Below, piece by piece: positions 25,698 to 32,960 of a DNA stretch of 64,000 nt (the stretch's first letter is position 1; each line of letters starts with the position of its first letter). This stretch comes from an uncultured Lachnospiraceae bacterium (lineage in GTDB: Bacteria > Bacillota > Clostridia > Lachnospirales > Lachnospiraceae). The stretch spans positions 1-64,000 of the forward strand of contig CABSCP010000023.1 of NCBI GenBank assembly GCA_902476265.1, given 5' to 3'. Made by a program: the position numbers and the translations under genes. The notes under the pieces are model-generated. The model was not told where the DNA came from, made no database searches, and saw nothing but the letters and a program-made list of their open reading frames with translations.

Positions 25698-28595
25698 TTA
25701 CTGTGCGGAAGCACCGGTTCCTGTTGAAGAAGTTTCTTCTGCTTTCCGTTTCCGGTATTTTTTGATGGTTACTACTTCCAGGGCGATGATGCCGGCCGCC
25801 AGAATGATGTCGATCACGATAGCCGCGATCTGCCATGCCATCATGCCTGTCTGCATGTTTTCCGGCTCATAAGCCCGGCTGTTGACAACCGTGTACATCA
25901 CGTTCTTACATGCGTTGCGCATTGCGGTAAGGCCGGTAGCGCTGGAGGTATCTTTCACATGGTTGGTCTCCGTATCATAAGCCACCAGCATGGCGTCTGT
26001 GCCGTTGCGGATCGCCTGGTCGGAATTCATGTAGCCGTATACGCCGAAGTAGTCGGTGAGCACGAAGCCTTTGAAGCCCCATTCATCCCGGAGGACGGTC
26101 TGACAGAGTGTGCTGGAGCCGCCTGCCCAGTGGGTGCCGATGTAGTTGAAGGAGGACATCACTGCTTTTGCGCCGCCTTCTTTTACGCTGATTTCAAAAG
26201 GTTTTAAGTAAATTTCACGAATGGCCTGTTCGTTGGACCAGGTGCAGAGCATGCTGCAGCGGTTGGTTTCCTGATCGTTCATAGCAAAGTGCTTGATGTA
26301 AGCGTAAACGCCGTGTTTTTCCGCGCCGCGCACTGCGCTTGCGCCGATTTTGCCGGAGAGGAGACCGTCTTCGGAGTAGTACTCGAAGTTACGTCCTGCA
26401 AAAGCGCTGCGGTGAATGTTCATAGCAGGCGCATACCAGCCCGATACGTTCATTTCATCCGCCATTTTGCCGATACTCTGGCCGAAGGCGTCCGCGATGT
26501 CCTCATTCCAGGTACATGCGATCATGACTGCGGAAGGGAAGCCGATGGAGCCTGTCCCGGTGAAGTTGTTGTTGATGGATGCGGGGCCGTCACAGTCAAC
26601 GGTGCCCAGTTTTCCTACGCTTGCCGCCGCGGAGGTCTGATAGCCGCCGATGGCGATGAGGGTATCCATTTCGGAAACGGTCAGGTTGTCCAGCAGCTGT
26701 TCCCATCTTTCGTCGTCATAGGAAGCGCCTCTTAAATCATTTAAGGTGATGCTGTTCTTCGCGCCTGTTGTGGGCATTACGTCGCTGTCGTTATTGTAGT
26801 CGGCAGGATTGTAGTTGCCATTGTTGATAAAGGTTGCTTTCTGATCATCCGGCAGAGAATAGCTTGTGGGAGCAGCGGTTGCCTCAGCGTAGTTTGCGAA
26901 CTGATCCGCACGGGAAAGGTAGGTTGCTTCTCCCTGTGCGTAGTCAAATACATTGGTTACGGCAACAGCGTCGCTTTCCCGCTTGTTATCGCCGGCGTAA
27001 ACAACGGTGCTGCCCACGCTGTAGGTTTCGGAAGCGATCACGTTGTGGGAGTCGCTGTTGATGCTGATGATGTAGTCGCCTGCTTCCAGGACATATGCTT
27101 TTGCGTCTTTGTAATCATAAGAAGCCATTTCTTCCACGGGGAAGGAGATAGTCAGGGTCTGGGAAGCGCCGGGCTCCAGCAGATCCGTTTTGTCAAAAGC
27201 GATCAGGTTTGCGGATGCTTTTTCAATGCCGCCGTTGGTATACGGAGGATTGTAGTAAACTTCTACCACATCTTTTCCGGCGGTAGTACCGGTGTTTGTG
27301 ACGGTGACATCAAAAGTGATATTGCCGTCCGCTTCTGTAATTTCACCCATTTCCTGTGTGAAGCTTGTGTAGGAAAGGCCGTAGCCGAAGGGATACAGAA
27401 CTACATCGTCATAGTTGATCAGGCCTTCCAGCGCTGCGGTTTCATAGAAGCGGTATCCCACATAGATGCCTTCCACATAGTTGATGAAGGAAGGGATGGT
27501 GGTTTCCGTTTCACCGGTAAAGCCGGTCTGCGTATACTTGAACTCTTCCATGTTGTCATAGAGGAAGTTGCCGAAGTTGTTGGCGGTAGGTGTTGCTGTC
27601 AGGTCTTTTACAAAAGTATCGCTGGTTTTTGCGGAAGGGTTTACCTGTCCGGCAATGATTTCGCCCAGCGCTGTGAAACCGGACTGGCCGGTGCCGGGGC
27701 ACCAGATTGCGCCTTTGATCTGGCTGTATTCATTGACGAAGCCCAGCTCCATTGCGTTTGCGCCGTTATAAACGACAAATACGTTATCGAAGTTTTCGCA
27801 CACCAGATCCAGCATATCCCTTTCGGTGCGGTTTAACTGCAGGTAATGTTCCCCCGCTTCAAAATCTTTATATTCTGTGGAGTTATCGGTATAAGTCACC
27901 TTGCTCACATCGGTGGGAAGGTCTGCGCCCTCGCCGCCCACACGGGTGATGACTACCAGCGCGGTGTCGGAAAATGCTTTTGCATTGTCGATCAGGCTGT
28001 CTGTATAGGAAGCGGCAGTGGGTTCCGGCAGGGTCCAGTCCTGAGACCACATGCCCACTACCGGGCGGTCCGCACGGTATGCGGTATAAAAATCGGAAAG
28101 TTCGGTATTCAGTTTAAAACCTGCTTTTTCCAGGCCCTGCAGAAGTGTTACGGTTTCGTAAGCGTCGGACAGGGAACCGGAGCCGGTGCCGCCGTAGCAG
28201 GGATTGGTGGAGGCCCAGCCGAATACATTTAAGTTGGAACCGCTTGCCAGCGGAAGAATTCCGTCATTTTTTAAAAGGACAATCCCTTCTTCGGCAACTT
28301 CCGTACAAAGTGCGGTTGCCTCGTCAGAAGTTTCCTGTGAAATTGTGCCGTTCCCGGTAGCCAGCGAAATCAGGCTGGACATCGGAAGAAAGCAGATCAG
28401 GTTTACCGTCACTACAAATGCCAGTAAAATAGCGATACCGGCCTGGGAACGAACGAGTTTCCTGAGGGGTTTTTTCAGTTTAAAGCAGGCGATCAGTACG
28501 ATCACTGCCAGCGCCAGCACAACGCCGAATCCGATCAGATAAGGCTTGCAGGCTTTCAGGACGTTTACCACGTCATCCATGTTAATCGCTAACAT
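25698..28595 (-). CDS. Membrane-anchored GH3 glycosidase with permuted domain order
   Basis: A 965-residue protein. Two hydrophobic segments near residues 18-40 and 53-75 flank a very basic loop (KLKKPLRKLVR), and one more lies near 922-945, followed by a basic tail. The positive-inside rule puts residues 80-920 outside the cell. The first outer domain is the GH3 alpha/beta domain (EGIVLLKNDGILPL), then a fibronectin III-like part (DVVEVYYNPP). The TIM-barrel domain comes last, with KHFAMNDQE and nucleophile Asp848 in VLTDYFG. This is the reverse of the usual order; such permuted GH3 enzymes are known in rumen clostridia. It is the first gene of the operon. Confidence 0.88.
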   Translation of the reverse strand: MLAINMDDVVNVLKACKPYLIGFGVVLALAVIVLIACFKLKKPLRKLVRSQAGIAILLAFVVTVNLICFLPMSSLISLATGNGTISQETSDEATALCTEVAEEGIVLLKNDGILPLASGSNLNVFGWASTNPCYGGTGSGSLSDAYETVTLLQGLEKAGFKLNTELSDFYTAYRADRPVVGMWSQDWTLPEPTAASYTDSLIDNAKAFSDTALVVITRVGGEGADLPTDVSKVTYTDNSTEYKDFEAGEHYLQLNRTERDMLDLVCENFDNVFVVYNGANAMELGFVNEYSQIKGAIWCPGTGQSGFTALGEIIAGQVNPSAKTSDTFVKDLTATPTANNFGNFLYDNMEEFKYTQTGFTGETETTIPSFINYVEGIYVGYRFYETAALEGLINYDDVVLYPFGYGLSYTSFTQEMGEITEADGNITFDVTVTNTGTTAGKDVVEVYYNPPYTNGGIEKASANLIAFDKTDLLEPGASQTLTISFPVEEMASYDYKDAKAYVLEAGDYIISINSDSHNVIASETYSVGSTVVYAGDNKRESDAVAVTNVFDYAQGEATYLSRADQFANYAEATAAPTSYSLPDDQKATFINNGNYNPADYNNDSDVMPTTGAKNSITLNDLRGASYDDERWEQLLDNLTVSEMDTLIAIGGYQTSAAASVGKLGTVDCDGPASINNNFTGTGSIGFPSAVMIACTWNEDIADAFGQSIGKMADEMNVSGWYAPAMNIHRSAFAGRNFEYYSEDGLLSGKIGASAVRGAEKHGVYAYIKHFAMNDQETNRCSMLCTWSNEQAIREIYLKPFEISVKEGGAKAVMSSFNYIGTHWAGGSSTLCQTVLRDEWGFKGFVLTDYFGVYGYMNSDQAIRNGTDAMLVAYDTETNHVKDTSSATGLTAMRNACKNVMYTVVNSRAYEPENMQTGMMAWQIAAIVIDIILAAGIIALEVVTIKKYRKRKAEETSSTGTGASAQ

Positions 28596-28631
28596 TGTAT
28601 TTCCTCCCTTGTTTTTTTCTTCGGTTATATC

Positions 28632-28645
28632 AAGCGGGCCCGCTT
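28632..28645. promoter_or_regulatory. Perfect 14-base palindrome upstream of the GH3 operon
   Basis: AAGCGGGCCCGCTT is a perfect palindrome 37 bases upstream of the start of the permuted GH3 gene, standing out in an AT-rich leader. LacI-type operators have similar length and a CG-rich centre, so this may be a repressor site for the GH3 operon. No convincing -35/-10 pair was found around it. Confidence 0.45.
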
Positions 28646-28785
28646 TCTATGCTGAGACTTTATCACACTTTAAAAAAATTGTGTGGGTTTTTGCACAATC
28701 CGCAGGTATGGCTGCACAACTCGCACTTTTTGAGGGCGGACAACAGGAGGGTCTGTTAATAAAACAACAAAAAGCTTTGAGAAGG

Positions 28786-29976
28786 TTACTCTCTGTATAT
28801 TTCACCGTTCATGGAAACGCAGTTTCGGTTGGAATCTTTCGCATGATAGAGCTCCCGGTCCGCCTGCTCATACAGCTGTGTGAAATCAAAAGAACCATGT
28901 AAAAATGCCGCTCCAATGCTGACGGTGACATAAGGACTCACCTCTGACGAAGCGGCTTTCAGGGAAAGATGCAGGATGCTTTGACGCAGTTTCTGAGCCG
29001 TTTCAAGCAGGTCGGTTTCCGTACAGTCCGTCAACACCACTAAAAACTCTTCTCCGCCGAACCGGGACGCGAAGTTGTGAGATCCCAGGGTGCAGCAATA
29101 AATAGCGTCGGCCACTTTTTTCAGACACTGATCCCCCTGCTCATGACCGAAGAAATCGTTGTATTTTTTGAACAGGTCGATATCAATCATGAGAAAACCG
29201 ATCCGGCAGGGCTGCGCCCGGAGGGAAAAGGTTTTTTCCAGCTGCTCCAGAATTCCGCGGCGGTTGAAAAGGCCCGTAAGCGGATCTTTGCTGGCCAGAT
29301 CGGTAAGTTTTGCGTTGGATTCCTGTAACTGTTCCAGCATAATCTGGTTGAGCCGGAAAGAATTATACAGCATACGGGAAAGAAACCATGCGAAAACGGC
29401 AAGCAGAGGAAGCTGAATGACCAGCAGCATGGACATGCCTGAATAGCAGGCGAAAGGAAGAATAACAGCCGTATCCACGCCGAACAAAAAAAACATATCT
29501 TTCCAGGGCAGGAGCGGAAAGGTTGCGGTGAGGATGAGCAGATAAATATAGTTGTTTGTGGATCCGCGGGTATAAATTTCCAATAAATCAAAGGTGAGCA
29601 TACCAAAGCTGAAAAGCCACCAGAAAGTCCGGCACAGCAGCTGGCAATGTCTGACTGACACCATGGGCTTTTTTAAAATTTGATAGGATAAAAAGATCGC
29701 AGCAAGGGACAGCAGCAGAAGATAACTGCCGAATAACAGGTAAAATCCAAGCTTCACACCGTCAGGATCCGCGATCAGGAGCGAAATCTGGGTTATTAAC
29801 TCGGCGAAAAAGATCAGTCCTGCAAAAGGGACGATTCGGCGGATGTTGTGAACTGCGATTTTTTCCTCCACACGGGCAACCAAATCAGGAGGCAGATCCT
29901 GGGGGTCCGTATTCGTAGAAAACAGCCCCCAATTTTCTTTATGCAAAAGATCTTTTATAAAGGAAAAAAAATTCAC
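28786..29976 (-). CDS. GGDEF diguanylate cyclase with membrane sensor region
   Basis: A 396-residue protein with about six hydrophobic segments between residues 40 and 215, then a short coiled linker and a GGDEF domain (from about 228: DPLTGLFNRRG). The active site is GGEEF at 307-311, so cyclic di-GMP synthesis is likely. I see no RxxD inhibitory site at the usual place before the motif. A GTG start follows AAGGAG. It is transcribed alone, divergently from two HD-domain genes. The signal sensed by the membrane part is unknown. Confidence 0.88.
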   Translation of the reverse strand: MNFFSFIKDLLHKENWGLFSTNTDPQDLPPDLVARVEEKIAVHNIRRIVPFAGLIFFAELITQISLLIADPDGVKLGFYLLFGSYLLLLSLAAIFLSYQILKKPMVSVRHCQLLCRTFWWLFSFGMLTFDLLEIYTRGSTNNYIYLLILTATFPLLPWKDMFFLFGVDTAVILPFACYSGMSMLLVIQLPLLAVFAWFLSRMLYNSFRLNQIMLEQLQESNAKLTDLASKDPLTGLFNRRGILEQLEKTFSLRAQPCRIGFLMIDIDLFKKYNDFFGHEQGDQCLKKVADAIYCCTLGSHNFASRFGGEEFLVVLTDCTETDLLETAQKLRQSILHLSLKAASSEVSPYVTVSIGAAFLHGSFDFTQLYEQADRELYHAKDSNRNCVSMNGEIYRE

Positions 29977-30172
29977 GGTCTATACTCCTTCCGCTTACAT
30001 GGTCAATTGCGCCATATCAGCTGACAGACAAGCTGTAACAGTAACTCTATTGTACACCATGCAGAGACGTTACGTCAAAAATATTGTAAAAAAGCGGACG
30101 AATAAACGGGCAGCCTCTTGTAAACCAAAAGGAATCCGTTATACTTAAAAATAAAAACGGAGAATATTTTAT

Positions 30173-30952
30173 ATGGAAGCAAAAGAAAAGTTCCTGGAAT
30201 ATGCCAACCGATATGACAGAAGCGATTCTAAAGTGGAACTGAAGGTCATTCATACGATGGCGGTGGCGGATATTATGGAGCGGCTCACCTGTGCGCTGGG
30301 CCTTTCGGAGCATACACGGCAGCTGGCTCATCTCTGCGCTGTTTATCATGACATCGGCCGTTTTGAGCAGCTTCGGCGCTATGACACATTTTTGGATAAC
30401 AAAAGCATCGACCACGCCGATCTTGGCTGTGAAATCCTGAAAGAAGAAAAGCTTTTGGAACAGCTGCCCCAGGAAGAGCAGGAGAGGATACTGGCGGCGG
30501 TAAAAAACCATAACAAACTGCGGATCGAGGACGGCCTGGATGACGAAACGATGCTTTTGTGCAGGCTGATCCGGGATGCGGATAAATGCGATATTTTCCG
30601 GGTTTTTGCCACGGAGGATTCCAAAGATACTTCAGACGCCGCCATAGAGGATATCGCCGGGGAGACGATATCGGACGCGGTTTTTAAGAGCATTCTGGAT
30701 CACCGCTGTGTGAACCGGGACGACCGGGTGACCGGGCTTGATATCTGGGTCAGCTTTCTCGCATTTTTCTATGACCTGAATTTTAAGGAGAGCCTGGACC
30801 TTTTGATGAAAAACAGGTATTACAGGAAGCCGTTTGAAAGCGTCACCTTCACAAATCCCGAAACCGTACGCAGGCTGGGGATCATCTTTGCGGAAGTGGA
30901 AGGATATGCTGAAAAGAGGCTGAAGGAAGGAAAGGGCTGTGAATATGGATAA
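30173..30952 (+). CDS. HD-domain phosphohydrolase
   Basis: A 259-residue protein with an N-terminal HD domain: His in KVIHTMAVA, the HD pair in LCAVYHDIGRFEQ and a later Asp in IRDADKCDIF. These fit the metal ligands of HD phosphohydrolases that act on nucleotides. It lacks the GYP motif of cyclic di-GMP phosphodiesterases. The gene overlaps the next HD gene by 8 bases. The substrate is unknown. Confidence 0.85.
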   Translation: MEAKEKFLEYANRYDRSDSKVELKVIHTMAVADIMERLTCALGLSEHTRQLAHLCAVYHDIGRFEQLRRYDTFLDNKSIDHADLGCEILKEEKLLEQLPQEEQERILAAVKNHNKLRIEDGLDDETMLLCRLIRDADKCDIFRVFATEDSKDTSDAAIEDIAGETISDAVFKSILDHRCVNRDDRVTGLDIWVSFLAFFYDLNFKESLDLLMKNRYYRKPFESVTFTNPETVRRLGIIFAEVEGYAEKRLKEGKGCEYG

Positions 30953-31547
30953 GGATGAAGCAAAAAGATATTTGAAAGAGGCAAAAGAGCTTAATGACGG
31001 ACCTTGGATAGGACATTCAAAGCATGTGGCCAGGCTTGCGGAAAGAATCGCAGCAGCGGCAGGGATGGAGGAAGAAAAAGCATATTGTATGGGACTTTTG
31101 CATGATATCGGAAGAAGAAACGGCAAAATGCAGGCACGCCATGCAATAGAAGGATACCGGTTCCTGATGAAGGAGGGATTTCCTGAAATTGCCAGGATTT
31201 GTTTAACCCATACGTTTCAGTATCAGAACGTGGATGGGATTTATGGCAGTTGGGACTGCAGTCCGAAAGAAAAAGAGTTTGTCCGGAACTATCTTGCGCA
31301 GACAGTATACGATGACTATGATAAGCTCATTCAGCTGTGTGATGCACTCTCCCTTTCTGATGGATGGTGTTTTGCGGAAAAGAAGATGGTGGCATCCGCA
31401 TTGAAGTTTGGGGTTAATGAAATGACTTTGAACAAATGGAAGGCAACTCTGGATCTGAAAAAATATTTTGATGAGAAAACCGGTTCGGATATCTATGAGT
31501 ACTTGAAAAAGGGAAGAGATGGTTTGTTTCAAAATCTTATATTATGA
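30945..31547 (+). CDS. Second HD-domain phosphohydrolase
   Basis: A 200-residue HD-domain protein with HSKHVARLAERIA, the metal pair in GLLHDIGRRNG and a later RHAIEGYRFL, IQLCDALS. The ATG at 30945 overlaps the upstream gene end; a GTG at 30939 is also possible. The two neighbours share the domain but little sequence, so they are not a recent duplication. The function is probably hydrolysis of a nucleotide or a similar phosphate compound. Confidence 0.83.
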   Translation: MDKDEAKRYLKEAKELNDGPWIGHSKHVARLAERIAAAAGMEEEKAYCMGLLHDIGRRNGKMQARHAIEGYRFLMKEGFPEIARICLTHTFQYQNVDGIYGSWDCSPKEKEFVRNYLAQTVYDDYDKLIQLCDALSLSDGWCFAEKKMVASALKFGVNEMTLNKWKATLDLKKYFDEKTGSDIYEYLKKGRDGLFQNLIL

Positions 31548-31678
31548 AGATATACATATTATACTTTTCGGTGTCGGTTTATTATATAATGACTTAAATT
31601 TCTTTGTGGGATTCTGGATGTCAGGAGAGGAATCCGGTATAATAGGACTGTGACAATTTTATAGAAACGAGGTACATA

Positions 31679-32878
31679 ATGTACGCAGCAGTTATATTGA
31701 AAAAAGGGGAAGGCCGCACCTTAAAAAGCGGCGGCGCATGGGTTTACGATAACGAGATCGACCGGGTGCGCGGGGACTTTGAAAACGGTGACATCGTATC
31801 CGTGGAAGATTTTGACGGATTTTTCATGGGCTGGGGTTTCATTAATACCAATTCCAAAATTACGGTCCGCATTATGAGCCGGAAAAAGGAAAACGAAATT
31901 ACGGAAGAATTTCTGGAAAAGCGGGTGCGCAATGCCTGGGAATACCGGAAACAAACAGTGGATACAGAGTGCTGCAGGCTGATTTTCGGAGAAGCGGACT
32001 GGCTGCCCGGCCTGGTGGTGGACAAGTTTTCCGATGTGTTGGTGGTAGAATCCCTGGCGCTGGGAATTGACCGGTTGAAGCCGGTGATCCTGGAGCTGGT
32101 AAAAAAGGTGCTGGCGCAGGACGGCGTGAGCATCCGCGGCATTTATGAGCGCAGTGATGCGAAGGTGCGCCTTCAGGAAGGGATGGAACGGTTCAAAGGT
32201 TTTATCGGCGCTCCGTTTGACACAAAAGTTGAAATTGTGGAAAACGGCGTGAAATATATCGTGGATGTGGAGGACGGGCAGAAAACCGGGTTTTTCCTGG
32301 ATCAGAAATATAACCGTGCGGCCATTCATCGGCTTTGTCCCGGGAAAAAGGTGCTGGACTGCTTTACCCATACGGGTTCCTTTGCGCTGAATGCGGGAAT
32401 TGCGGGGGCGAAAGAGGTGCTCGGCGTGGACGCTTCCATGACCGGCGTGAAGCAGGCGGAAGAAAACGCGCGTTTAAACGGTCTGTCCGGCAAGGTGAAG
32501 TTTTTATGTGCGGATGTGTTTGACCTGCTTCCCGAATTAGAAGAAAAAGGGGAGCGCTTTGATGTGGTGATTCTGGACCCGCCCGCCTTTACAAAGTCCC
32601 GCAGCTCCATTAAAAACGCCGTAAAAGGCTACCGGGAGATCAATCTGCGGGGCATGAAGCTGGTGGAGGATAACGGATTTTTAGTGACCTGTTCCTGTTC
32701 TCATTTTATGGACCCGGAGCTGTTCGCAAAAACAATCCGGGAAGCGGCCCGCGGCGCGCATAAGAGACTGCGTCAGGTGGAGTTTAAAACCCAGGCGCCG
32801 GACCACCCGATTTTATGGGCGGCGGACGAATCCTACTATCTCAAGTTTTATATCTTCCAGGTTTGTGAAGAACTTTAA
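31679..32878 (+). CDS. Class I SAM-dependent rRNA methyltransferase, RlmI-like
   Basis: A 399-residue protein with an N-terminal PUA-type RNA-binding region (LKKGEGRTLKSGGAWVYDNEI), a central beta domain, and a Rossmann methyltransferase domain. The SAM-binding motif is DCFTHTGSFALNAG and the catalytic-site motif is ILDPPAF. RlmI methylates C5 of a 23S rRNA cytidine in E. coli; here exact target is inferred from architecture. The start at 31679 is preceded by ACGAGG. It is transcribed alone. Confidence 0.88.
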   Translation: MYAAVILKKGEGRTLKSGGAWVYDNEIDRVRGDFENGDIVSVEDFDGFFMGWGFINTNSKITVRIMSRKKENEITEEFLEKRVRNAWEYRKQTVDTECCRLIFGEADWLPGLVVDKFSDVLVVESLALGIDRLKPVILELVKKVLAQDGVSIRGIYERSDAKVRLQEGMERFKGFIGAPFDTKVEIVENGVKYIVDVEDGQKTGFFLDQKYNRAAIHRLCPGKKVLDCFTHTGSFALNAGIAGAKEVLGVDASMTGVKQAEENARLNGLSGKVKFLCADVFDLLPELEEKGERFDVVILDPPAFTKSRSSIKNAVKGYREINLRGMKLVEDNGFLVTCSCSHFMDPELFAKTIREAARGAHKRLRQVEFKTQAPDHPILWAADESYYLKFYIFQVCEEL

Positions 32879-32960
32879 AGAACGGCTCTAAAAAAGCGAC
32901 AGTCACGCCCCCGGGCCGGCTGTTATCTCAATTCATATACATAAGGAGTATACAAAGTTA

